22,451 nucleotides of DNA from DASXYG01 sp036502625 (GCA_036502625.1 DASXYG010000064.1:1-22451); one strand, 5' to 3'; positions 13,902 through 20,750 are shown, counted from the stretch's first letter. Numbers and translations are program-made. Notes: generated from the letters alone by a model not told the origin.

Positions 13902-14795
13902 TCAGGCTGCTCCGTTGACGCTGAACTTGTCCATGGAACCGGCCTCGACGCCCCAGCGCTTGAGGATCTTGTCGTACGTGCCGTCCTTCTTCAGCGCCTC
14001 GAACGCGGCCACCATGGCGCGGCCGAGCTTGGAGCCCTTCTTGATCGGGATGCCGTACGGCGCGGCGTCGATGATGCCGCCGGACAGTTGCAGCTTCCCG
14101 TGGCTCTGCTTAACGGCATACGCGATCACCGGGGAGTCGGCCGCACTCGCGTCGGCCTTGCCCAGCGACACAGCGGTGGTGGCCTGCGTCTGGTCGTCGT
14201 AGGAGTCGATCTTGATCGCGGGCTTTCCGGCCTTCACGCACTTCTTGCTGAGCGCGGGCAGGTACTCGAGCAACTGGTTGGTGTTGCTCTGGGCGGCGAC
14301 CGTCTTGCCGCACGCGTTGTCCGGGCCGATCTTGGCGTCGACGCCGCTCGCCCACTGGGTGCCGGCCTGGAAGTAGTCGACGAAGTCGACCGTCTTCTCG
14401 CGCTCCTTGGTGTCGGTGAACGACGAGATCCCGATGTCGAACGTCCCGGTACCCAGGCCCGACAGGATCTCCGGGAAGTGCGACTCGACGTACTTCGCCT
14501 TGAGGCCCAGCTTCGCGGCCATGGCGTCGCCGATCTCGACGTCCCAGCCCACGATCTTGCTGCTGGAGTCGCGGTACTCGTTCGGGGAGTAGTTCGGGCC
14601 GATGCCGATCTTCAGGTAGCCCTTCTTGGCGATCGCCGCGGGCACCAGGCCGGCCAGCTTGGCGTCTTTGGTGGCCACCGCCTCCGGACCGGTGGGGTTG
14701 CCGGTCTGCTCGGTGTTCTTGGCACAGCCCGGCAGGGCGATCGCGCAACTCACGACGATGGCGGCGGCGGCGCCACCACGCTTCCAGAGCTCCAT
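13902..14795 (-). CDS. Amino-acid ABC transporter substrate-binding lipoprotein
   Basis: A 297-residue family 3 solute-binding protein (PF00497). The signal peptide ends with lipobox LPGC, so Cys24 should be lipidated and the protein tethered outside the membrane. The fold is visible in KIGIGPNYSPNEYRDSSSKIVGWDVEIGDAMAAKLG (N-lobe; key pieces KIGIGPNYSPNEY, GWDVEIGDAMA), DIGISSFTDTKEREKTVDFVDYF and GYGIPIKK-like AAPYGIPIKKGSKL. The residues that choose the ligand cannot be read with certainty. An AAGGAGGAAATTC ribosome site precedes ATG 14795, the strongest of the operon, as expected for a protein needed in excess. Confidence 0.93.
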   Translation of the reverse strand: MELWKRGGAAAAIVVSCAIALPGCAKNTEQTGNPTGPEAVATKDAKLAGLVPAAIAKKGYLKIGIGPNYSPNEYRDSSSKIVGWDVEIGDAMAAKLGLKAKYVESHFPEILSGLGTGTFDIGISSFTDTKEREKTVDFVDYFQAGTQWASGVDAKIGPDNACGKTVAAQSNTNQLLEYLPALSKKCVKAGKPAIKIDSYDDQTQATTAVSLGKADASAADSPVIAYAVKQSHGKLQLSGGIIDAAPYGIPIKKGSKLGRAMVAAFEALKKDGTYDKILKRWGVEAGSMDKFSVNGAA

Positions 14796-15043
14796 GAATT
14801 TCCTCCTTGTGAAGCTCCCGCACCGGTGATTTCAGTGGCGAAGGAGCGGAAACGCTCATCAGTTCTCGACCGCAAAGGAGGAATACAGATCTCGGCCTTA
14901 CGAAAGGAGACGGACCTACCTGCCTTCTTGGTTCTGCACACAGCGGGCGATCAGGAACGGACCCGCACCCGTCAGCGGGCTACCAAGGTCTCCCTACGCG
15001 CCGGCACGGCGTACGCGGTGCGGACACCGTGAGGGGGCGTCGC
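14796..15043. other. Leader/promoter region of the amino-acid import operon
   Basis: No gene is supported here. It must hold the promoter for the importer/oxidase operon (minus strand). The plus strand shows three AAGGAG words (14841, 14875, 14904) about 30 bp apart in purine-rich context; as CTCCTT on the transcribed strand they could be regulator sites or chance. I could not match a known riboswitch. Confidence 0.35.
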
Positions 15044-15302
15044 GCGGTGGGCAGCCTCACGCGGGTTCCCGGTGAGCATCTGCACATGCTCGTACGCGAA
15101 CTCGTCGGCAACCGCTCGCTGGTGGTCACCAGGACGGCGGGTGAGTCCGGGCCGTGTGGCGGTGACCGAGGACGACGCCCGGAGCGGTCTCGACCTCGAT
15201 CTCCGGCATCGACTCCCCCTGCGCCACGGCGAAGCCGCGGACGTTGGACTGGACGGTCTTGATGTCCTCGGACGGGGCGGTGGACGACCTGGTGGCGGCC
15301 AT
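15044..15302 (-). pseudogene. HisD/HpsN-like dehydrogenase remnant
   Basis: One frame (15302 to about 15156) reads SEDIKTVQSNVRGFAVAQ, then ESMPEIEVETAPGVVLGHRH, which is the segment of histidinol-dehydrogenase-family proteins just before the IPVxxVGxYVPGG motif. That motif is missing. After about 40 nt, another frame (15118-15044) reads RAVADEFAYEHVQMLTGNPRE, which in the family lies some 200 or more residues later. So both the NAD-binding core and the C-terminal domain are lost and the frame is broken. Related enzymes oxidise histidinol or sulfopropanediol. It is adjacent to a LacI remnant on the same strand, as in intact catabolic clusters. Confidence 0.65.
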
Positions 15303-15400
15303 GATGGCGCGGGCACGCCCAGCTCCCTCGGCTCGATGGATACGTAGCAGAGAATGAGGGGCGGACCGTGCGGCCGTCAAGAGGCGGTTTCAGATTCGCT

Positions 15401-15469
15401 TCACACAGGAGCGGTGGTGGAACGCCCGACGAACTCCACCGGCAGGACCTCGCGCCGTGGCGGCGCGCC
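15401..15469 (-). pseudogene. LacI family regulator C-terminal remnant
   Basis: The frame ending at TGA 15403-15401 reads PPRREVLPVEFVGRSTTAPV, matching the conserved extreme C-terminus of LacI/PurR regulators (usually VLPVELVVRxSTAPV). No HTH or sugar-binding core is found upstream on this strand before the tRNA. It lies about 100 bp upstream of the HisD-like remnant, so I infer it once controlled that gene. Only about 22 residues remain. Confidence 0.55.
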
Positions 15470-15499
15470 GCTGTGGTGATGAACCAGCGCACCGTGCTC

Positions 15500-15550
15500 G
15501 GGTACCCACGGGAGAAACTGCAACGAGAACTGCAACGGATCTCAGAGGTG
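15500..15550. repeat. Short tandem direct repeat near island end
   Basis: The plus strand around 15512-15538 carries two copies of AACTGCAACG in tandem, about 14 bp apart, flanked by GAGA. The rest of 15470-15586 holds no supported gene. Confidence 0.4.
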
Positions 15551-15588
15551 AAGCCACCCCGATGCATTGTTCCTGCTGGTCAAGGCGG

Positions 15589-15661
15589 TGGGCCGCCTGG
15601 GGATCGAACCCAGAACCCGCAGATTAAAAGTCTGCTGCTCTGCCAGTTGAGCTAACGGCCC
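15589..15661 (-). tRNA. tRNA-Lys (anticodon UUU)
   Basis: A 73-nt tRNA from 15661 to 15589. The acceptor stem GGGCCGT pairs with GCGGCCC through 7 bp (last pair T-G). The D-arm contains TAGCTCAACTGGCAGAGCA, the anticodon loop is CTTTTAA with TTT at 15628-15626 preceded by T33 and followed by A37, and the T-arm is GGTTCGATCC. The discriminator base is A, and CCA is not encoded. Its 3' half is the right-hand 44-bp repeat and remains intact after integration. Confidence 0.96.
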
Positions 15662-15715
15662 GCGAACGCTAAGGGTAGCGGGGATCGGGGGGCGGTGCGT
15701 ATTTGGCAGAGGGGG

Positions 15716-16741
15716 TCAGGGGGCGTACTTGGCGGCTATTGCGGTGAAGGCCGCCTTTGGTTCCCAGGGGAGGTCGGGGTACGTGGTGGGGGGCGGGGTG
15801 GTTTGGAGTTTGACGATGGCGGGGCTGGCTCGGTCGAGGTCGTGTTCGGGGGCGGCGGTGGGGTGGTGGGGCCAGCCGTCCAGGCGGAAGAGGAAGACGA
15901 AAGCGGCGTCTACGCCGGCCGAGTCGAAGATCTCCAGGAGCTCGGTTATGTAGGCGGCTTGGGCGGGTTCGTCGCGTTCGTAGGCGCCGGTTAGGCGCAA
16001 TGGGGTGCCGGTTCGGCTGTCGAGCTCGGCGATGTCCATGAAGAGGGCGCCCTTGTCGGCGGCGCCGCGGTAGGCGGCGGAGCCGAACTCCGTGATCGCG
16101 ACCGGCTTGCCCTGGGCGACGAGGCTGCGGACGCCGTCGGCGAAGCGGTCGGCTACCTCGGCGGAGCGGTAGAGGTCGGCGGAGACGATGTCGAACGGGG
16201 TCCAGTCGACGCGTTCCAGGGGGATGGCCGCGTACGTGACGGGGCCGGCGAAGCGGGCGCGTACGGTCGCGACCGCCTGCGCGAGGAACGCGTTGACCTG
16301 CGCGCTGATCGCGCCGATCCGCTCGGGCAGGCTCGCGCGGTCGCCCAGCAGCAGACGGAGGCGCTCCTCCTGGGTGGCGCCCGGCAGGAAGCCGTGGTTC
16401 ATCAGGGCCATCTCGGCGCCGGTGACGAACACGACCTCCGCGCCGCGGCCGCGGATCCGCTCGGCGCGCTCGGCGCAGTCCGCGAACAGGGCCAGCATCT
16501 CGGCCTCGTCCAGTTCCAGCGGGTACGGGGAGAACCAGACCTCGAGGCCGAGGTCGGCGGCGTACGAGGCGGTGAGCTCGAGCCGGTCCGGGTCGCCGCC
16601 GATCACGCGGACCGCCGTGCAGTGCAGGTCGTCGCGGATGATGCGCAGCTCGCGGCGGACCTCGTCCGGGTCGAACGCCGGACGTGAGGTGCCGCCGGAC
16701 CGGACGAAGCCCGTGTCGTAGCTGATGCCCTTGGCGCGCAT
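15716..16741 (-). CDS. TIM-barrel, glycoside-hydrolase-like protein
   Basis: A 341-residue soluble protein with a GAAGGAGA ribosome site 6 nt before ATG 16741. It begins MRAKGISYDTGF and shows alternating strands and helices with candidate catalytic acids at strand ends: VVFVTGAEMALMNHG and PVAITEFGSAAYRGAADKG, followed by AAFVFLFRLDGWPHHP. That is the layout of clan GH-A-like hydrolases, with acid/base and nucleophile glutamates on strands 4 and 7. Similar actinobacterial proteins are often labelled abortive infection protein without evidence; I would not use that name. No signal peptide. It diverges from the TetR gene across two operator-like sites and so is probably its target. Confidence 0.7.
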   Translation of the reverse strand: MRAKGISYDTGFVRSGGTSRPAFDPDEVRRELRIIRDDLHCTAVRVIGGDPDRLELTASYAADLGLEVWFSPYPLELDEAEMLALFADCAERAERIRGRGAEVVFVTGAEMALMNHGFLPGATQEERLRLLLGDRASLPERIGAISAQVNAFLAQAVATVRARFAGPVTYAAIPLERVDWTPFDIVSADLYRSAEVADRFADGVRSLVAQGKPVAITEFGSAAYRGAADKGALFMDIAELDSRTGTPLRLTGAYERDEPAQAAYITELLEIFDSAGVDAAFVFLFRLDGWPHHPTAAPEHDLDRASPAIVKLQTTPPPTTYPDLPWEPKAAFTAIAAKYAP

Positions 16742-16794
16742 GGCCGTCTCCTTCGTCTGGGGGTGTGCTGGAGGTCGAGGCTAGGGCATAAAAG

Positions 16795-16822
16795 TGCGTG
16801 CACGCAATTTTGCGTACGCGCA
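16795..16822. promoter_or_regulatory. Tandem TetR operator-like sites
   Basis: TGCGTGCACGCA (16795-16806) is a perfect 12-bp palindrome, and TGCGTACGCGCA (16811-16822) matches it at 10 of 12 positions. Centres are 16 bp apart. They lie between the divergent starts at 16741 and 16844, where TetR proteins usually bind their own control region. Paired sites suggest two dimers. Confidence 0.7.
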
Positions 16823-16843
16823 TGTCTCTGGGATGCTGGCGCG

Positions 16844-17458
16844 GTGGCGAGACCGGGCGGGCTGCGTGAGCAGAAGAAGCGGGCGACGCGTGAGGCGCTG
16901 CGTACGGCCGCGCTGCGGCTGGCGCTCGAGCGCGGGCCGGACGACGTGCGGGTGAGCGACATCGCGGAGGCGGCGGGGGTCTCGCCGCGGACGTACAACA
17001 ACTACTTCTCCAGCCGGGAGCAGGCGATCGCCGCGGCCGTGACCAGTGAGCGCGAGTCGCGCATCGCCGCCGCCGTGGCCGCGCGGGCCGCGGGCGTACG
17101 GCTTTCGGAGGCGGTGACGGACGCGGTGGTGGAGCAGTACACCGCGCCGGGGGAGCAGGCGCGCGACGTGTTGCTGCTGCTCACGACCAGGCCCGCGATC
17201 CGCGACGCGTTCCTGGCGACGCCCGCCGCGGTCGAGGAGCCGCTGGCCGAGGCCATCGCCGCGCGCGTCGCGGACAGCGACGGGCCGACACCGCAGGTGC
17301 TCGCCGCGTGCGTGGCCGCGGCCGTACGGGTGGCGCTCGCCCGCTGGACCGGGCCGGCCCCGACGGCGTCCGGGCTGCTCATCCCGACGGGGTCGCTGCC
17401 CGAGCTCCTTCGGGTGGCGCTGTCCGCGGTGGCGCCCGCCCTTGACGCGGCCGAGTAG
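16844..17458 (+). CDS. TetR family transcriptional regulator
   Basis: A 204-residue regulator. The HTH is in the first about 65 residues (LREQKKRATREALRTAALRLALERG; key parts VRVSDIAEAAGVSPRTYNNYFSSREQAI). The C-terminal ligand/dimer domain (about 70-200) is Ala-rich and helical. GTG 16844 gives the normal short N-terminus; longer in-frame starts would include the operator. It probably represses the divergent hydrolase-like gene and maybe the MFS transporter downstream, from which it is separated by 130 bp with a separate promoter. Confidence 0.9.
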   Translation: MARPGGLREQKKRATREALRTAALRLALERGPDDVRVSDIAEAAGVSPRTYNNYFSSREQAIAAAVTSERESRIAAAVAARAAGVRLSEAVTDAVVEQYTAPGEQARDVLLLLTTRPAIRDAFLATPAAVEEPLAEAIAARVADSDGPTPQVLAACVAAAVRVALARWTGPAPTASGLLIPTGSLPELLRVALSAVAPALDAAE

Positions 17459-17553
17459 GCCCGTGGAGATGGGTCCGGCCGTCGAGGATGTGCGCGGTCG
17501 GAAGATTTCGGTGGATTGTGCAGGTGTGATGCGGGTGGGGGCGTAATGGGGTA

Positions 17554-17588
17554 TTGACAGTGCGGCGGGTGGGGCCTGCAATTCGCGG
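17554..17588 (+). promoter_or_regulatory. Promoter giving a leaderless MFS transcript
   Basis: TTGACA (17554-17559), a perfect -35, is followed after 17 bp by TGCAAT (17577-17582) as -10, and ATG comes 6 nt later. The start of transcription should coincide with the start codon, and no ribosome site exists between them. The remaining upstream bases to 17459 hold nothing I can name. Confidence 0.65.
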
Positions 17589-18935
17589 ATGGGCGGTACG
17601 AAGATCGACGCGGGGATGAAGCCCCGAGTGGTGCGGAAGGTCGCGCTGCGGCTCGTCCCATTCCTCTGTCTCCTCTACTTCGTCAACTATCTGGACCGCG
17701 TCAACATCGGCTTCGCCGGGCCGAACGGGCTGACGGACGAGCTGAAGCTGAGCGCGACGGCGTTCGGGTTCGCATCGGGGATCTTCTTCATCGGCTACCT
17801 GCTGCTCGAGGTGCCGAGCAACCTGGCGCTGCACCGGTTCGGCGCGCGGCGGTGGATCGCGCGGATCATGATCACCTGGGGGCTGGTGGCCACGCTCACG
17901 GCGTTCGCGCCGAACGGGCCCATCCTGATGGTGCTGCGGTTCCTGCTGGGGGTGGCCGAGGCCGGGTTCTTCCCGGGGGTCATCTTCTATCTGACGCTGT
18001 GGTTCCCGGCGTCCGAGCGGGCCAAGGTCGTGTCGATGTTCATGGCGGCGATCCCGGTCTCGACGGCCGTGGGGTCCGTACTGTCGAGCGCGATCATCGG
18101 GGGGCTGCACGGCGCGTTCGGGCTGTCCGGGTGGCGGATGATGTTCCTCGTCGAGGGCATCCCGGCGCTGCTGCTCGCGGTGGCCGTGTGGTTCTACCTG
18201 ACCGACCGGCCCGACCAGGCGAAATGGCTGGACGACGACGAACGTACGTGGCTGACCACGACGCTCGCGGACGAGGGGCGGCAGCGGGAGCGCGCGCACC
18301 CGTGGACGCTGCGGCGCGCGTTGCTCAGCCCGCGCATGCTGGCGCTGGCATTCGTCTACTTCGGCACGACGTACGGCGGCTACGCGCTGACGTTCTTCCT
18401 GCCGACGATCGTGGACGGGTTCAAGGCGCAGTTCGGGCTGCACATGTCGATCGTCCAGGCCGGGCTGATCACGGCCATCCCGTACGCGGTGGGCGCCGTC
18501 GTGATGATCGTGTGGGGGCGGCACGGCGACCGGCGGCAGGAACGCGTGTGGCATGTGGCCGGGCCGCTGATCCTCGCCGGGGTGAGCATCCCGATCGCGC
18601 TCTACCTGGGCAGCCCCATCCTCGTGATGGGGGCCGTGACGCTCACGGCCATCGGGTACTTCGCGGGGCTGCCGACGTTCTGGGCGCTGCCGTCCACGTT
18701 CCTGACCGGCGCTGCCGCGGCGGGCGGCATCGCGCTGATCAACTCGCTGGGCAACGTGAGCGGGTTCGCGGCGCCGTACATCACCGGCTGGCTCACCGAC
18801 CTGACCGGGAGCGAACGCGCCGGGCTGTGGGTCGCGGGCGCGTGCATGCTCGCGGCCGCGCTGGTGACGATCGCCCTCGGAGCCGCGCCGCGACCGGAGC
18901 CCGAGCCGGTTTCCGAGGAGGGCGAACCGGGCTGA
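17589..18935 (+). CDS. MFS transporter, anion:cation symporter (ACS) type
   Basis: A 448-residue protein with twelve predicted membrane helices. LYFVNYLDRVNIGFA in helix 1 is diagnostic for the ACS family, which takes up organic anions such as sugar acids, phthalate or tartrate with protons. Other family marks are GIFFIGYLLLEVPSNLALHRFGARRW (motif A region; pieces FFIGYLLLEVPSN, HRFGARRW), LLGVAEAGFFPGVIFYLTLWFP, and AGGIALINSLGNVSGF AAPYITG in the second half. The middle loop (TDRPDQAKWLDDDER) is cytoplasmic. It could serve the same pathway as the hydrolase-like protein and TetR upstream, importing a sugar acid. That link is inferred from position. Confidence 0.9.
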   Translation: MGGTKIDAGMKPRVVRKVALRLVPFLCLLYFVNYLDRVNIGFAGPNGLTDELKLSATAFGFASGIFFIGYLLLEVPSNLALHRFGARRWIARIMITWGLVATLTAFAPNGPILMVLRFLLGVAEAGFFPGVIFYLTLWFPASERAKVVSMFMAAIPVSTAVGSVLSSAIIGGLHGAFGLSGWRMMFLVEGIPALLLAVAVWFYLTDRPDQAKWLDDDERTWLTTTLADEGRQRERAHPWTLRRALLSPRMLALAFVYFGTTYGGYALTFFLPTIVDGFKAQFGLHMSIVQAGLITAIPYAVGAVVMIVWGRHGDRRQERVWHVAGPLILAGVSIPIALYLGSPILVMGAVTLTAIGYFAGLPTFWALPSTFLTGAAAAGGIALINSLGNVSGFAAPYITGWLTDLTGSERAGLWVAGACMLAAALVTIALGAAPRPEPEPVSEEGEPG

Positions 18936-19085
18936 GCCGAGCGACTCCCGTGTGTGACCCCCGATCTTCGATGCCGGAAGGTAACGTTTCGACTGCTGTA
19001 CGTAGTCGAGCGATGGGTGGCGGATGCGGGCGTCGCGGGGTCCGGGGGAGCGCGGCTACGGCGTGCCCCGTCCGGCGGCGGCGTG
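18936..19085 (+). other. Leader region of the repeat protein gene
   Basis: No gene is supported. GGTAAC (18979-18984) followed some 15 bp later by CGTAGT could be an ECF-sigma-type promoter. An inverted repeat CGACT...AGTCG lies within it (about 18991-19009). Both are suggestions only. Confidence 0.3.
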
Positions 19086-20582
19086 ATGCGGCCGGGGCGT
19101 GCCGTACGCGCGCTGGGGGTGGCGGGGGCGCTCGGGTTCCTGATGATGCTCAGCCCGGGCGCCGCGGCGCATCCTGAGGCGGGGGTGGGGGCGGCGGGTT
19201 GCTGCCCGTACGAGGGCGGGGGCGGGGTGTGGCCCGGGTGGCCGGGAGAGCCCGGGGGTGTGTACGGGGTGGTGGTCGCGGTGCCGGGGGTGGGGTGCGG
19301 GGTGCCGTGCCCGGAGGGGCGGTGGCCGGACGCGGAGCCACCCGTGGTGATCATCGTCCCACCCCTGTCCGGAATCCCCTTGCCGCCCCTCCCCGTAATC
19401 CCAGGCCAGGCTCCCCCCGAGAAGCCAACGTTCCCGGGGAGCGCCGCACCGCCCGTGGGAGCGACCGCGGGGGTGGGGGTGCCACCCGTGACCGGGACGC
19501 CCGGGGTTGGGGTTCCGCCTGTGGCCGGGTTGCCTGGGGTGGGGGTGCCGAGCGTGGCCGGGTCGCCTGGGGTTGGGGTGTCGCCCGTGGCGGGGTCCGC
19601 TGGGGTGGCGGCGCCGAGCGTGGCGGGGTCGCCTGGGGTGGGGGTGCCCACCGTGGCCGGGTCGCCTGGGACGGGTGGGCCGACGTTTCCGGGGGAGCCC
19701 GGGGTGGGGGTGCCGAGCGTGGCCGGGTCGCCTGGGGCTGGGGTACCGCCCGTGGCCGGGTCCGCCGGGGTGGGGACGCCGGGCGTGAGCGGGACGCCGG
19801 GGGTGGTGGGGTCGCCGCCTGTACGGACCGGGATTCCTGTGCCGTCCGGGTCCGGGGTGCCTGGGGGGTCGGTGCCGCCGGGGGTGGCGGTGGTGCCGTT
19901 GCCGCCGCCCGTCATCAGGACCGTGACCGCGCGGCCCGGGCCGCCGTGGCATGGGGTCACGGGGGAGCCTGTGTCGCCTCGGGGCACGGTCACGGGGCAG
20001 GCCGCGCCGCCCCAGGCCACGGTGACCGGGGTGCCCGTGGCGCCTCAGGCCACGGTGACCGGGGTGCCGGTTCCGCCTCGGGTCACCGTTACCGGGGTGC
20101 CTGTGCCGCCTCGGGTGACGGTGACGGGGCAGCCGGTGCCGCCGCGGGTGACCGTTACGGGGGAGCCGGTGCCGCCTCCGGCGACGCTCACGGGGCGGCC
20201 GGTGCCGCCTCGGCCGACCGTAACCGGGGTGCCCGTGCCGCCGCGGCCTACGGTTACCGGGCGTCCCGTGCCGCCTCGGCCGACCGTGACCGGGCGTCCC
20301 GTGCCGCCTCGGCCGCCGCGGACGGCGGTGCCGGTGCCGGCGCGGCCCGGTAGTCCGGGGGCGCCTCCCGTACGGCATGCGGTGCCGCCGCCTGCGCCGC
20401 GTCAACCGGCGCCGTCGGTGCCCGTGCCCAAGCCGCCCGCGCCGCCGCGCGCGGCGCCGCGGGTGCCGCCGATGCCGGGGCCCGGGAGCCAGCAGACCTC
20501 CGACGGGCTCGGGACGCTGCCGATCATGATGGTGATCGTGATCGGCGTGATCGCCGTGGCGGTGCTCGGCGCCCGGAGCTGA
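19086..20582 (+). CDS. Repetitive surface protein with elastin-like and TVTGxPVPPR repeats
   Basis: A 498-residue protein. Signal peptide 1-28 (MRPGRAVRALG, hydrophobic core, SPGAAA). Residues 29-90 are Gly/Pro-rich with four cysteines (39, 40, 71, 75). Residues 128-237 are ten 11-residue units of consensus PGVGVPSVAGS, whose GVGVP core is the motif of elastin. Residues 289-409 are eleven 11-residue units of consensus VTVTGVPVPPR. Residues 410-470 are Pro/Ala/Arg-rich and should span the cell wall. A final helix (478-495, LPIMMVIVIGVIAVAVLG) with an ARS tail anchors it in the membrane. No LPXTG signal is present. ATG 19086 is chosen for the signal peptide; GTG 19083 is equivalent. It probably forms an extended, proline-kinked or elastic stalk at the surface. 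No family name known to me. Confidence 0.72.
   Translation: MRPGRAVRALGVAGALGFLMMLSPGAAAHPEAGVGAAGCCPYEGGGGVWPGWPGEPGGVYGVVVAVPGVGCGVPCPEGRWPDAEPPVVIIVPPLSGIPLPPLPVIPGQAPPEKPTFPGSAAPPVGATAGVGVPPVTGTPGVGVPPVAGLPGVGVPSVAGSPGVGVSPVAGSAGVAAPSVAGSPGVGVPTVAGSPGTGGPTFPGEPGVGVPSVAGSPGAGVPPVAGSAGVGTPGVSGTPGVVGSPPVRTGIPVPSGSGVPGGSVPPGVAVVPLPPPVIRTVTARPGPPWHGVTGEPVSPRGTVTGQAAPPQATVTGVPVAPQATVTGVPVPPRVTVTGVPVPPRVTVTGQPVPPRVTVTGEPVPPPATLTGRPVPPRPTVTGVPVPPRPTVTGRPVPPRPTVTGRPVPPRPPRTAVPVPARPGSPGAPPVRHAVPPPAPRQPAPSVPVPKPPAPPRAAPRVPPMPGPGSQQTSDGLGTLPIMMVIVIGVIAVAVLGARS
19467..19796 (+). repeat. 33-bp tandem repeats encoding PGVGVPxVAGS (10 units)
   Basis: Ten units of 33 bp keep the reading frame without any indel. 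The coding strand has one or two GGGG runs per unit (for example CCTGGGGTGGGGGTGCC), so the tract is a periodic guanine-run array. The most divergent unit is 194-204 (PGTGGPTFPGE). Confidence 0.85.
19950..20312 (+). repeat. 33-bp tandem repeats encoding TVTGxPVPPRx (11 units)
   Basis: Eleven units of 33 bp, the first degenerate. Position x after TVTG varies among V, Q, E and R, while PVPPR and TVTG are nearly fixed. Synonymous codons differ between units (ACGGTGACC, ACCGTTACC, ACGGTTACC), so protein sequence rather than DNA is conserved. Confidence 0.85.
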
Positions 20583-20583
20583 C

Positions 20584-20712
20584 GGTACGGGCCTCGCCCC
20601 GCCTCGGGCTGGTCGGTAAGGAGCCTCGCCCTCGCCTCGGGCTTGCGGTAGGAGCCTCGCCCCCATCTCGGGCGGGGCAGGTACGGGCCTCGCCCCCTCG
20701 GGCCGGGAGGGT
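20584..20712. repeat. Four imperfect 32-bp direct repeats between convergent genes
   Basis: Units begin at 20584, 20615, 20647 and 20680 with GGTA followed by a purine-rich GG(G)/GGAG, then CCTCGCCC and CTCGGGC. In unit 3, GCCTCGCCC can pair with GGGCGGGGC to form a stem. Located between convergent stop codons, the set could act as a terminator for both genes or be a mobile repeat family. Confidence 0.7.
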
Positions 20713-20732
20713 GTGCCCTTGCCACCCCCCGC

Positions 20733-20744
20733 GTCCGTACGGAC
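20733..20744. terminator. Possible hairpin terminator, 12-bp palindrome
   Basis: GTCCGTACGGAC is a perfect palindrome 6 bp past the DUF4239 stop codon, within GC-rich flanks and without a T-tract, as in many actinomycete terminators. It is short, and its GTAC centre is a common word in this genome. Confidence 0.35.
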
Positions 20745-20750
20745 GGTCGG

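Larger units (their letters stand above)
10872..15630. mobile_element. 4.7-kb tRNA-Lys-associated genomic island, integrase not seen
   Basis: The segment is bounded by the perfect 44-bp direct repeat at 10872-10915 and 15587-15630. It holds an FAD oxidoreductase, a three-gene polar amino-acid ABC importer, and remnants of a HisD-like dehydrogenase and a LacI regulator. All genes are on the minus strand. The intact tRNA lies at the right edge and the element extends from its 3' end, which is the expected polarity. No integrase, relaxase or replication gene is visible, so it is either a remnant or was mobilised in trans. Cargo composition does not differ strongly from the host. Confidence 0.75.

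Noticed and set aside
14841..14909. Three AAGGAG words as a riboswitch or start sites of plus-strand genes
   Set aside because: No suitable start codons with coding frames follow, and no known riboswitch core could be matched.
13053..15032. 659-codon plus-strand frame opposite the ABC permease and binding protein
   Set aside because: It is a shadow of well-recognised minus-strand genes and has His/Arg/Asp-rich low complexity.
15587..15630. Possibility that the 44-bp repeat marks two tRNA-Lys genes
   Set aside because: The copy at 10872 has no 5' half, D-arm or acceptor 5' strand, so it cannot fold as a tRNA.
15368..15655. 95-codon plus-strand frame reaching into the tRNA-Lys gene
   Set aside because: Its end reads through the tRNA in the wrong direction and it overlaps the LacI remnant; no family signal.
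15716..16741. Phage-defence (abortive infection) gene
   Set aside because: The name is a common database label for relatives, but the sequence shows a TIM-barrel hydrolase-like layout and no nuclease, toxin or nucleotide-binding motif.
18602..20020. Long open frame on the minus strand opposite the repeat protein and MFS gene
   Set aside because: It is the complement of GC-rich repeats; its product is Pro/Thr/Gly low-complexity with no signal peptide, and the plus frame has signal peptide, repeats and anchor in logical order.
19467..20312. CRISPR array
   Set aside because: The 33-bp repeats are contiguous, in frame and without spacers; they are coding repeats.
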